A stretch of DNA of 64,000 nucleotides from Odiellus spinosus (lineage: Eukaryota > Arthropoda > Arachnida > Opiliones > Phalangiidae), in NCBI GenBank assembly GCA_963920705.1, contig OY987233.1, positions 7,306,001-7,370,000 on the forward strand. Reading direction: 5' to 3'. Numbering within the stretch: the first letter of the stretch is position 1; every line of letters starts with the position of its first letter. The notes beneath the pieces are model-generated. The model did not search any database. It had not been told where the DNA came from and worked only from the letters and a program-made list of their open reading frames with translations. Both the position numbers and the translations under genes were made by a program. Below, piece after piece: positions 13,303 to 27,785 of the stretch.

Positions 13303-14317
13303 TTTATAATTCTCCTGTCTTTAACCAAAAGGTTTCTCCCAAAAGGTTTCAAGGGTTTCTCCCCAGCAGGAAGTAGGTTGGGAGAAATTATCTAGGAGCT
13401 GGATTGATTTTCGTAGCTAATATTCTCCATTAGGTGGTGTTCAATTCAGAATCATCGAAACAAGGAGGGTTTAGTCTTATTATAATAGTCCTGTGGAGTC
13501 TAATGGTCTTAGTTAAAAAACTGCAATCAAAATGCTAAAATATTATTTTTTTTGCAATTAATTATGTATATTTACAGAGAATTAAGCTAAAAAATATAGG
13601 ACTATATAGGACCATTTGCGAAATTAAAGGATTATATAGGATACTTTAAAAAATATAGGATTTATAGGAATTGCAGGACCAATTGAAGCACTGTCAATAG
13701 CTCAAATTAACATTGAGCACGTGCTATTCAAATTCATTTTTTCAAAACTCTTACGCTTGAGTTTTAATCAGTTTAACACGCGCTTAATCTAAATTCGAAT
13801 AGAACGCGCTCAATGTTAAATTTATAATTCCATAGAACCAATTGAGTTTTTTTGATCTAAACTACCATGCATGTAAATACTAAATCTCGTTATTTATTCA
13901 TAAAAGGGATACTAGACTGTGAAAACCAGTTAAATTTAATCAATGTGGACAGTAAAATATGCATGAAAACTATATCAAAACTCACAACAAAGGTAATTAT
14001 CAAAGTCGCGAACTAAACTTGCTAAGCCTTAATCTGTTGAGAAAATATTTAAGACTGGAAAAACTCAAAAGTTACTTGGTGATGCCAAAGAAATATAGTA
14101 GATAAAAATGGTGCGAGAAAAAACTCTAAAACGCTATTCAAATTTTGAATCACTGGCCCTTAGTACCTACTTACTTTACTAATAACTTACGAAAGTTTTT
14201 TTTTTTAACTTTTTAAGAAATATAAGCAATATTATTGTTTCATTGTTTGTCACATGTCAGTGATAGACAGTGCAAAGTTTAAAAAAAGAAGGTTAAAGAG
14301 CTAAAGTCTGTTTCAAT

Positions 14318-16095
14318 GCTCCCAGAGCATAGCCCAAAAAAAATTATACGTTTTAAATGCCAAAAATATAGGTTATTTATAGGTCCAAAAATAGCCATTT
14401 ATAGGACTTTTTATAGGATTTTAGTGTAAAAAAAATAGGGGTTTTGTAGGTAGGTTAGGCTGACATGTAATGTAGGTTCTTTAGCCTCTAAACCTGTCCC
14501 TCTGCCTTTCTTTGGCACTACTAGCTACTTACGCCCCTCTTGAAAGTCTACCTAACCTCTAATAATATAGAGTAATAATTTCCAGTGACCTAGGAGAGGA
14601 AACGTTTCTGCCACAGCTTTGGTTTTTGCGAACATTTGCATTTTTTCAAGCAAAAGTATAATTTTTATAGTTAAATGGATCATTCATTTTGAATTTTATC
14701 AGCGAAATTGAACAAATTACCCAAAAAATAGCTATTATACGTTTTTATAGGATCACTTCAGAATTATAGGTATTATAGGTGGTGACTGCCCAAAATTGTG
14801 AAGGCATGCATCGAATCTTCTTTACACGGTTTTCAATGAGAAATATCCTAATAATTGAAGATTCTTTATTTTTGATGTAACTACTTCTGGTTAAAACTAG
14901 TCATATGACGTCATTCCTTACTATTTACAGTACGCGTGTTAAAAGTTATCCATAAATCAGTCTATCCAGAATTATGTTCTGTGCAAAATTGTAATGGCAT
15001 GCATCGAATCTTCTTTACATGGGTTTCAAAGACAAATATCCTAATAATTGAAGATTCCTAATTTTTGATGTAACTACTTCTGGTTAAACTAATCATATGA
15101 CGTCATTCCTCACTATTTACAGTACGCGTGTTAAAAGTTATCCATAAATCAGTCTATCCAGAATTATGTTCCAGGGCTCCCAGTACATAGCCCAAAAAAA
15201 ATTGTATTATAGGTTTTAAGGCGGAAGGAAAAGGTTATTTAGTACGGTGAAAATAAAATAGATGGCGACCTTGTACTATTATTATTTTCTAATTTTTGTT
15301 AGTCATGGATTAATTGTAAGCGCACTCCATGTATTAGTGTTCCCTCGCCTTCCCTCCTTTTTCTTTTCCTCGATAGGGGAAACATCTATTCTTCTCTCCT
15401 GTTCAATCGTCATCATAAAAGTCGCATTTGGGCTTTGCCTTTTTAGCCAGAACATGGATTAATTATACGTATAATTAATCCATGGCCAGAAGACCAAAAA
15501 TTTTTTTTTATTTTGCTTAGGGTGACATACTTGGGGAAATTAGGAACTAACACCAAATCATGGTTTTTAATCGATTTCTTCTCGGATTTCAAACAGATTT
15601 AAATGAAATTGCTTTATGTCACGTAAGCTTGAAATCCTCGTCGATTAATGTTCATTTCAATTTTTTCGGACTACTAGTTCGCTCTAATCAACGGAAAAAC
15701 AATTTAAAAACCTACTCGTACAAATTAATAGTTTTCTTAAGTAAGGAGTACTACATTTTTTTTTCATATTACTTCATGTCACAGAGGATAGGTGACGACT
15801 AATTATCATGTAAACCATGATTTGATAGGTGTAGCGGTTTTTTCTAATCAACGTCAGAAAAAATGTCATTTTTCGCCTTTTCTGAATGAGGAATTTTCCT
15901 TCCACCTTAAAAGCCAAAATCTAGGTTATTTGTAGGTCCAAAAATATCAATTTAGGACTTTTTATAGTTTTTTAGTGTCCAAAAATATAGGTTTGGCTGA
16001 CATGTAATGCAATATAGGGTCTATAGCCTCTAGATCTGTCCCTCTGCCTTTCTTTGGCACTACTAGCTACTCACGCCCCCTCTCGACAGTCTAGG
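14318..16095. mobile_element. Degenerate copy of the composite TATAGG-rich element
   Basis: The segment opens GCTCCCAGAGCATAGCCC without an intact CAGG start, then has the TATAGG-rich body. From about 14790 it has two ~190-bp monomers (each with ATGACGTCAT, near 14900 and 15090), followed at 15173 by a second unit start CAGGGCTCCCAGTACATAG, which is interrupted by the foldback at 15226-15903. The order matches the intact element at 34397-36577. The right end near 16095 is eroded. Confidence 0.75.
15226..15903. mobile_element. Foldback element nested in the composite element
   Basis: Ends are GGAAGGAAAA (15226) and TTTTCCTTCC (15903). It contains a perfect 32-bp palindrome at about 15454-15485, CATGGATTAATTATAC followed by its inverse. 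The host element's sequence, ending TTTTAAGGC on the left and resuming CCTTAAAAGCC on the right, indicates insertion into an existing copy. Two open frames inside (66 and 80 codons) have no supporting motif. Confidence 0.6.
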
Positions 16096-16457
16096 GCTAC
16101 TCCTGTGATCTGCTCCTGATAGACTTTTTTTTTTGAAAATACTCCAAATATCTTTGATTTAAATCAATGATTTAAATCAAACTGATTTAAATCACTAACC
16201 CTGACGCATTTATAACAAACACCTCTTTCAGTTCAAGCACCATTTCAAAGACAAACTCTCATTTTCATTAGTAATTGAATCCTTTCGAAATAAATCTGAA
16301 ATTCTTAAGAGTCTAATTTTGCAAATATGATTATGTTCTAAGGCATATTGCATGCCTAAATTGATTGAAAATAGCCTTTTTTCAGTGTCTAGTATCACTT
16401 TAAGAAATGGGATCTTTTTTTAAATCCAAACAAGTCAAGAAATTGTTAAAAACTCAC

Positions 16458-17865
16458 TTGGCACACAGACCTCCTCCAGGAGGAAGATCAGGTATCTCTT
16501 CTTCTCCTAAATGGTGCATGACGTCATTCAAGTCCAACTCGCTCTTGTTTGTTACGATATCTAAGTTATAAAACTCTTATTATAACTTTCATTCTTTTAA
16601 CATTTAGCTTAAAGGCGCATTTTCAATCAAGATTTTTTTTTGTTAAAGAATCAAACTTTTGCGTCAAAACAAAGATGAAAATTAAATCAAGCTTTTTGTT
16701 TAATCAGATATAAAATTGAATTTGATATTATAAGCTTATCTCCGAAAAGATAAAGCTTTAAAAATGTTGATTGAAAAAGGGTTTTACGACAACCCGATAT
16801 TCTTACCTCTGATTTTCTTTTCCAATAAAGAGTTTAATTCCTGATCCTTATTTCGGGCTTCCTGACTAATGCCGGGTGAACCTGGCAAAGTAACGAGTAC
16901 GATACTCATATTATCTTTACTTCCCTGTAAAAAGGATATAAATAATTAGCGATGAGGTAGGTTTTCGGGTGGCTTGAATCTAAATGTAAATATGAGACTT
17001 TTTAAGGTACCTTATAAAGACAAGTGTCAATGACGAGACTACATATCTTCTCTAAATCATTGGTGATTCGCAACATGTGACGCACAAAATCACAAAGTTC
17101 CTCATTAATCATGAGGTCCCAAATGCCGTCGCAAGCCAACGCAAAGAATTCGTCATTCTTATTGTCCCGCTCGTGAACCAAAATCTCTGGTTCGGGAGAG
17201 ACCAACTGCTCGCAAGGCCCTTTTCCCTCCACTTGCTTGTATTCGTAATCACCAAGCGCTCGAGAGACCGCGAGAGAACCGTTGACTCGCTGGATCATGA
17301 CGCTTCCTCCCGCCTTCTGAATTCTTTCCTTTTCAGTCGGATTGACTGGTTTGTGATCTTGAGTCGAAAAGTAGGCTTTCAAAGATCGGGAAAGGACGGC
17401 CCGAGAGTCACCGCAGTTAGCGAAAAAAATATGAGTAGGAGATACTAGCGCGCAGACAGCGGTGGAACCGCTTCGATCCTCTCCCGATTCCACTTCGGGA
17501 ATAGTTTTCATTTTTTCGTCCAAACGCAAGAATCCGTCGCGAATACCGCTTTTAACACTATCGATAACCTCGGGGGTTACCGAACTATTTGTGGCCAAAG
17601 CGCTAACTTTAAATTCTTCCGTTTGTATGATGGAATCTATAAGATTCTCCGCACAGTGCGCGCTAACTCGAGCTCCGGCGTGACCGTCGAAAACCGCGAA
17701 AAAACTCCACTGGCTTAGTCCGTGAGGAAGTCCGATCCTAGCGCAATGAGCGTCTTCCATCTCAATGCGCCATCCTTGCATGCTTGCCAAACCATAAGAG
17801 AGCCCATTGCCAGCCCCCTTTTCTGTGTGCTTTTCAGTTTTAGGAGTGTCTAAAAAAGCTCCCAT
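16458..17865 (-). CDS. PPM1A: PP2C-family Ser/Thr phosphatase, PPM1A/PPM1B (alphabet) type, 3' end missing
   Basis: Mg/Mn-dependent phosphatase of the cytosol and nucleus; the vertebrate and fly family members dephosphorylate kinases in stress (p38/JNK, TAK1), TGF-beta and Ras pathways. Three phase-compatible exons: 17011-17865 (285 codons, start ATG at 17865), 16807-16924 and 16458-16560. Catalytic motifs are intact: R33, E37/D38 in [11 protein letters not shown]60-G61 in [18 protein letters not shown] at 132-136, NCGDSRAVL at 150-158, D246 in ACDGIWD, and D289-N290 in [10 protein letters not shown]. The PPM1A/B-specific C-terminal helical region follows, ending with the signature [12 protein letters not shown], then a GTGAGT donor. 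At least one more exon must lie to the left; I could not identify it. Nearly the whole catalytic domain is in one exon. PPM1A versus PPM1B cannot be separated; insects usually have one such gene. Confidence 0.96.
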
Positions 17866-18040
17866 AACGACGAGACTCTGAAAGAGCCACGCAGCCAGTG
17901 GATTAGATTTATTTGGGAAAAAAATATGGCTAGTTGAAATCTTGACTGATATTCTATTAGCCAGTGGTTAAGAGGGATTTTGCGTAGGTTGCGCAAAAGT
18001 TTATATTAACATCATCATGTGAGTTTGAGGATATTATGAA

Positions 18041-18391
18041 CAGGCTTGGAAATAAGGCACTAGTCACGGCATTTGACTACTAAAATAAATGCCCTGACTA
18101 CTAAAATTAATAAAAATCAATTTTTACTAGTGAAACATTTACCTCAATTCTAATATTCATCAAACCCAAAAAGGGAAAAAACGAGATTATACACAAGTGA
18201 GAAAAGCTTAAATTCAGTCCTCTCGAATACGACTTACGAGATGGATAAAGCATTATATTAATACGGTCTTCCCTTCTTGTTTCATACCTCTATTTTTACC
18301 CCCAGTAGTCAGTGACTACTAAAATAAATAAGGAGAGGGGGCTCACTAGTCAGTCTGACTACTAAATAAAATATCCTCATTTCCAAGCCTG
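18041..18391. mobile_element. hAT-type MITE with perfect 8-bp target duplication
   Basis: Termini are CAGGCTTGGAAATAAGG and its near-inverse CCTCATTTCCAAGCCTG. Both sides carry ATTATGAA (18033-18040 and 18392-18399). The 8-bp duplication and CA..TG ends fit a hAT-derived non-autonomous element. Internally, short ACTAGTCA/GACTACTAAAATAAAT motifs recur. It has no coding capacity. Confidence 0.88.
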
Positions 18392-18728
18392 ATTATGAAA
18401 CATGGCAGCATAGAGAATAAAGGGTGAGGAGTTGAAAGTCAGGCGAAACTTGCTTCCTTATACTTAAGCTTAGGTAAATACACTCGCAGTAATGAGAAAC
18501 TTCCAGTTCTGATTCTAATAAGCTAACCAGAATCGCTCGTGGAGCAAAATTATTTTAAAGCTTGTCGAGCATGGAAACTTGTACTACTCCACTTCATTCT
18601 CTATGATGTCTGTTGTCACCTAATCTTGAACCTATTCAGCACAGGAGTATTTAAATCTCAAGGGGTCTGACTCTTGCCATTTTTGTGTACGTCTTTTCAG
18701 GATTTTCAGTCCTGATCTTACAACATCA

Positions 18729-18882
18729 CCCTTAACGAAAACAGTTTGATCTGAAGAGGTCCTCAAGAACACTACAAAAGTCTTGGGGAAGTCATTACGA
18801 CTTCCACAAGACCTCTTAAGACTACATAAGACACAAGAAAGACTTCCGAAAGACCCCTAAGACTAAATTTTTTGGGTTAGGG
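18729..18882. mobile_element. CCCTTACC-type MITE (family copy 2)
   Basis: Starts CCCTTAACGAAAACAG and ends TTTTTTGGGTTAGGG. The internal GATCTGAAGAGGTCCTCAAG and AAGACTACATAAGACAC blocks are shared with the copy at 13116-13302. Confidence 0.75.
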
Positions 18883-21800
18883 CAGTACCTCTTAGCTCGG
18901 TGTCATCCCTCATTAGGTACACTACAACATCCACACTTCTTACCCAGACATCCTCCTCTTATCTGCCTAACTATTAGCTTCCTATAAAGAAATTTTAGAG
19001 ATTTTGGCCAAAGTGTGTGGAAACTAGGCACATGTCCTCATTAAATCCTAACTGTTTCAAGTTACCCATTTAAAAGCTTGTTACTTTGATCTTAATTTCT
19101 TCTAACTACACCACCAGGCTTTTATTCCTCCTCAGCCAGGGACTAAAATACTCCTTGATCTTGTCCAGTTGGACTTGTAAATTTTTTCCTCTACCCTATA
19201 CATTGGACTTGTAAATTTTTTCCTCTACCCCTATACATGGTTCATTTACTAAGATTGTGACACGAGGAGCATTGAAAATATCCCTGCCAATTCAGCCCCC
19301 AAAATGGCGAATTGAACACCGGATTAACACTTGTAAAACGTCACCACCTAGTGAACATACTCCTAGCCCCATTTTCCCCACTGTCTTGGTACTCGTGATA
19401 AATCTGCCATTTGGTACTGAAATAGTGGGGATCTTTTCGAAACTCTTCCACTGTTTTACAACACGAGTTTAAGGACTCTGCTCTAACACTCCAAGGTGTT
19501 AATGCTTTTCCCTTCTATCCCCAAATTTCATGACCTATTGTGTAAAATATTAACACACAGCAAAATAAATGTAATTTCCTCTTCAAAAGCAGGAAAAATT
19601 TGTTTTCTACTCTTAAAAAGACAGAACAAAAGCTCTGTGATATTTTGTGGGGGTCTTTTTCAAAAAATTTGAAAAATAATTGGAGCTATCATGAGATTTG
19701 GCGCACACTTTTGAAAAAATGAATGCAATCAAGATTGGAGTTAGCACTTTGATCTAAAAATGGCTACAATTCTGGCAATCATATGGTTACCTCCTTTTTC
19801 AGTTAAATTTTGATGAGGCGCTTTTTAGACAATATCTATTTCAAGAGATTTGGACAAAATTTACTTTGCTGTATGTCATCATCATTTAAGAACTAAAGAA
19901 GCAAGTCTAAATTCGAATAAAGAAAGCCTAGCACCATCTAGTGATGCTCTAACATTGGGGAAAAGAATAATAACTATTTAAAACAATTATTCTGCCATAT
20001 CTCCACATTTTAATTTAGTAAAACTTACCACTTAAAACGTGAAGAATTCCTTAAAAATTGTCCAATTTCTAAGCAAAAAAAGAAGAAAAAAGTTGGGTCT
20101 TTAAAATTGTCACGCGACAAATTGTGTAAAAATAACTTGATCCCGCATAAGACCCAGAGGGTTAATTTCCGAGACATTTTCAATTGTATTTGGCTTCATT
20201 TTGATGTACATTATCATTAAAATATTTTGATTCTTCTAAGGGCTTTTTTCTGAAGAATAACCGTGGATTAACATTTTGAATTAAGACCACTTCCCCTTAC
20301 TAATTTTAATAAGATTTTCCTTATAACAACTAGCATAAATTGAATTTTATGCGAAAATCTGAATGTTTTATGGTTTTTGAATAACTTTGAGAAATTTGTT
20401 TTTCCTCTTCATCACCCGTTATTTTAAATAGTTTAGTTTTTGATCACTTGACCAAAACGCTACCGCATTATATTCTATATTTAAACTAAGTTCGCTATTA
20501 GATGCATTTGGTCTATTTCAAAGTACTTACCAGCTTGTAGAAAGTTTCATAAAAGACCAATCAATGTTCAGATGATAGTCCACTCTTGAATTTCAGTCAT
20601 CCGAAAGATACAACATGGTAAAAACCATTCTGTAATGATAGAATATGATTGGAACTAACCTTAAAATTTTACATAGATTCCATTTCATTCAATTATTGGG
20701 AGAATATTCTTCATCACTTGGATATAGATTTTATGTAATATCATGATTTAGGCTGGTATGACTGTAAATAGGCTGTAAGTATCTCGAATATATAATTTTT
20801 AACTCTTAAAAAAAGTTGTCAACGGTTCTCACGCAGAAACATATTAATGTTTAGAATGCCCACTTCAATGGTGCAAATCATTTCGAAACAGAAGGGCAAC
20901 CCCTAGATGAAAATCAGAAATAATGACTTAACGTGTTCAAAACAGGGGCTACGTAGACACACTTTCTTTCATTCTGCCTGTCTAAAGCCCTGCCTTATAG
21001 CTAATTTATTTTTAAAGGAACCACCAATTACTCAATTAGTATCAAATTCAGAAGTTTAAAGTAAATGTATTTTTAACCATGGGCCAAGGCCCAATTTGGT
21101 TTATACGGAGGCCAGTGCGCGACTCGCGAGGCTCCATAACTTCCCAGCCGTTTAGGCCTAGCTTTAATTTATAGAAAAATAGAGAAACTAACCAGATTGA
21201 TTTTCGTTATCTTTTATCCCAAAGATTCAGATCACATGATATTTTAACCAGTATCAGAGATGGTTTATAATAATTAGGCAAAAATTGGTATCTTCTATTT
21301 CTAAAAATGATCGAAACAACGGCCCAATTTATAAAATTCAACGAAAAAAATTCACTATCGCTGGGCCTTTGGATTTTCCTCTTCCTGCCTTTCCAGTTCC
21401 AGAATCCGGCAAGTTCGAGAAAATGTACCAAGGAGAATTTATTAGGGGATGCGAAGTGTGTTCAGCCTCTTCAATTATCGAATATCGGGAATTTTATATT
21501 TTCTTCTAGAGTACCATTTAGATTCTCGGTGCGCGAATAAATTACTTAAAAATCGAGCAATGTAGATTCGCTCTTTTGAACATATGTAAAATATAGAAAA
21601 ACGTTGAAAGTGAATTTGCAATTTCGATCGCAAGCTAGTATTTGAATGATTACAGATTAGGACCCTGCGACAGTGCCAAACTTTGAGAGAGCCATAGGCT
21701 ACTACAGTGATAGAGTTGCCTATGTTTGAAAAAAACTGAGTCGCTAGATTCAATTATCATAAAATCAAAAAGGAACTCTACTTGAAATATTTCCAACTCA

Positions 21801-22518
21801 ATGAATGAGATATCGCAAGGGATTAAAATCATGGCTAAGTGGCTAACTACATCGAAGCATACTGTAACCTATCGAAGGTTTCGGTATGTGACACTGAATA
21901 TGGCTATTTCTTTTTGTTTTTTTTTTTTTTCTTCAATTTTGTCTGCTACTGATTATTTTGTTAATTGTCCATTGTGATCTCACGCTTAGTTCAAGAGTTC
22001 AGAACGCTTACGTCGGCCTAAGAATGTAAACTACTCTTGATGCATTCTTAGGGGTGAAAAAATTCAGGGATCACCGAGAGATTCTGACCCCTTGAAGATA
22101 ATATTTAGGCCAGGTATCCGAATATCCAGACTACCAGAGAAGTTCATTCTCGGGCGGCTCACCCAAAATAAAATTTTCATGCTACCTGGAGAGTACTCAG
22201 CCCCTTGCTCAACCCCATCATAGTACCCTTATTTACAAGTCTGCTCTGGAGCTTTTGGTCTGAATATTACATAACCTTGTGAATGTTGTGTAGTTGTAAA
22301 CCAAAGGAATAGAATAGTAATGGAATTCGTTCATGAAATTCGAATGAAAAACAAGATTTGATATTATCACTATCCCAGTGGAATAAACCACTCCATTCTA
22401 AACTAGTAAATTAATTCGTTATAAACATAAAACTTAAACCACTAAATATATTGTTTCTAAGTGAAATATCAGGTGAAAGACTGAATAATAGACATATGCC
22501 AGACTATATGTCCAAGAA

Positions 22519-24896
<2,378 letters not shown>

Positions 24897-27619
24897 GTAA
24901 GTTTTAAAAGGCCTGCAATCTGTCTTTTAGATTGTTAAATTACTGTTCTTAGTTGAATATTAGTCTGCAACCATTTAAAAATAACTAGTTTTTCTAAGGC
25001 TGGGCGAGTACTTGTTTTTTCAAGTACTAAGTCGATTGGATTACTCGTTACCACAGATTTTGCTACTCTTGATGAGTTATCGAGTTTTCTATTCAACCTA
25101 CTACTCGATAAAACAGTCCAGTTTTCCTTTAATGCTCTGAAAATTAAAATCTCTGTTTTCTTTTACCATCAGAAAGCCAAAAAAGAAGACCCCAATAACA
25201 ACATCTATGATCATGCATTCATCGAGACTTAAATATTACCGCCGAAAATAATTTTGCCTATACCAATCTGCCTGCTTTTTGTTCATTCCCAGCTATACCT
25301 CCCTTCACCCAATTTTATAATATCTGGCCCATGGTGGATGAAAGCCGTTGAAACGATGCTTATGTTATAATAGAAGCTCAGGGGTAGATAGGTTTATACC
25401 TTTAACCAAGATACGGATACTTTCTCAAGATTATTAGAATTAAAAATGATTTGATATGAAGATGGAATATATCATAGTACAATTTTTATATTTAATAATA
25501 TCCCTGGTACTTAAGTAAAGAAGTTTTATAATGTGAAACACGGAGAGCGGGTTATTTGTTTACCAGTAACTAGTCAAGGCCTGTCAATTATGCTCGTAAG
25601 GCATTATAAACAGTTATTTTAAACGAGGGGGAACCCACGAAGAATACATTGCTTTAAGTGGTTTAAAATTTACTATGAATCGGTTTTTAGAGAGACCAAA
25701 TGAAAAATTTGATTGGAATATGTCTGGGTATGAGTGAGAGGGCTTTAGTATAGCAAATGTTCCCATGACATATCGTTTGCTTCAGGAACAAATAAACAAT
25801 CATGATTAGTCAAAGAGATCGTAATCAAGATTGGCTTGCATGGACATTCATGCTCTTTGTTCGAAAGATATACAGATACAACAATTCCGTCGCGAGATTC
25901 TAATAGCTCGAAAATTTGGCCACTCCATTTTTCTGAAAATTAATTTCTCTCGAAAAAAATCAAGGTAAAAATCCCAGTTTCAAATCTTTTGCGAGAAAAC
26001 GGTTGAATACTTTTAGGGAAATTTTGTTTGGACGAAATTTATTTTGGCTGCGTACCACCTATTCTGCCACCCACCTCAGCTATTTTTTGAAGTCACATAA
26101 TGCTTAAGAAACATTTTAGGTCTATGATGCGTGATGTTATTGTTCAAAAATATCCTTGGTGGTCTGAGACCTTACTCTCTGACTAAACATTAGATAAGAA
26201 ACACCAATTGGTTGCTATTACGCAATTTACGGGCCTTGATTAGTGGTTATATATTTAGAAGAAAAAAACTACAGGGTTCGTACAAGATTTCTTAAATGAA
26301 TTTCCAGGTTTTCCAGAATACTTTCAGAAACGCATGGAAACTGTTATAAGTCTGGAATGTAAGCTCTACGGCACTTTATGTAATAGGTGTACCCTTATTT
26401 CTAACCTACCCCCTTTGGCAGATGCTTTCGATTGAGGGGCGTAGTACAAGGAACACTCTTGAATAGGCACCTAAGAGATCGTTTGGAACGCTGGTGTTCG
26501 ACCATAGTTCCGTGGTTATTTGTAACCATGGTAACGGTCACCCAACTCTTCTCTTATTGACCATCTTTTAAGTGAAGTGATGGGATGATATTTTTGCCAT
26601 AACGATTTCAAGGTGGCTACAGCCAAAGTTGGGGAAGGGCTAATGTCGCAGACTTCTTATAATTTCCATCCTCTTCTGCTACTTTTGATAAATTTTCCTG
26701 TGTATATTTTAACACTAAAGGGGTCTTTTAAAGCAAAAATATTAGATATATAGGTCTGAAAATAAATTAGAGCGACACAGTTTGGTGTTCAGGTGCTATA
26801 AAATTTGGTTTGTAACAGTTTATAAATTTACCTGATTTTTGTCACATAATTTTAATTTTCTCTTATTTCTCAGAGTTTTTTTTATTCAAAATCAAATCCA
26901 CAGATATTATTCCCTGATAATGCTTGCTTTTATTCAATATGTTAAATAATATGGAAATTAACCTAAGTTACTTCTCGATAGCTTTTAATTTAATTTAGGA
27001 ATATATATATACAATTGTATAAACAAGTGCCAAGAAATGACCAGACTTTCTGAACACGGAGTTGGGTTAAAGGGCGACGCAGATGGTTCAAAATGGGGGA
27101 AAAAAACCATACATAAATATCAGGCCTGATACTAAGTCACTTTTTCTGATCTTTCTGATCTAAAGCGTGGACGAGTTTAAAAATGGTTGAATATTAGGTT
27201 AGTGTTCGCGATTTCTAGACCAAGGTCCATTCTATTCCACATGGTGGAGCCACTCGCTAGAAATGCGACTACTACCTTTTCCTATGGCCAATTTTCATTG
27301 GCTCCTTGGTCACTGCTACTTAAGGCTCTATAGCTGGTACAAATAAATTTGGATTTTTTTTTTTCACCTTTTAGTCGAAAAAAGGCACTATATTTCGACT
27401 TTTTTTTAAAATGTTTAGTAACTTTTTAAACTCAATTTTAGGGTGTCAATGAGTATCAGGCCTGAAATATATACGTATTAGATTCTGGCCCGATAGAGAC
27501 CCAACCTTATTCAAATTTCCTGAGATATTGGAGGGCCTTCAACATAAATCTCTGCTTGGTAATTACAAAATTTACTGATGTCCGTTTCATTTCATCCCAT
27601 TCTCCGTGTTATAAATTTA

Positions 27620-27785
27620 GAGCCAAATTCGTGAGCACAGCGTATTTGCTTTTAATTAAAAAATCGTATTGTCAAAGGTAGCTATCTAAAAAAAGTTGCG
27701 ATCCATGCTTTGCCTTTGATGGTATGTTTGACGAAAAAAAAATTGTCATCAAATGCAAATACTCTGTGTTGATGAATTTGGTTCT
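27620..27785. mobile_element. Small inverted-repeat element
   Basis: GAGCCAAATTCGTGAGCACA...GTATTTGC on the left pairs with GCAAATACTCTGTGTTGATG...TTTGGTTC on the right, and TCAAAGG...GATCCATGC...CCTTTGA lies inside. Arms are about 30 bp and imperfect. No target duplication was established. Confidence 0.5.

Larger units (their letters stand above)
7893..13693. mobile_element. Non-autonomous TIR transposon carrying a giant minisatellite (copy 1)
   Basis: The element starts CAGGGCCTCAA (7893) and ends as the near-inverse TTGAAGCACTG (13693). It is flanked by the perfect direct repeat TCAATA (7887-7892 and 13694-13699), a target-site duplication. Subterminal regions repeat TATAGGA/ATTATAGG motifs. 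The same left and right flanks, with another 6-bp duplication, recur around the array at 41421-43339, which defines the ends. No transposase frame is present. CAGGG termini are typical of hAT-like elements, but the usual hAT duplication is 8 bp, so the superfamily is uncertain. Confidence 0.9.
17866..22518. other. Intergenic DNA between the phosphatase and EGLN genes (divergent)
   Basis: Contains the 5' flanks of two divergently transcribed genes. It includes a hAT-type MITE (18041-18391), a CCCTTACC-type MITE (18729-18882) and a small tandem duplication at about 19170-19239 (GGACTTGTAAATTTTTTCCT twice). Sequence near 19330-19450 partly resembles 49200-49300. Open frames near 19257 and 21207-21832 lack codon bias and motifs. 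Confidence 0.5.

Noticed and set aside
17077-17683. Plus-strand open frames of 73 and 123 codons
   Set aside because: They are antisense shadows of the long phosphatase exon at 17011-17865.
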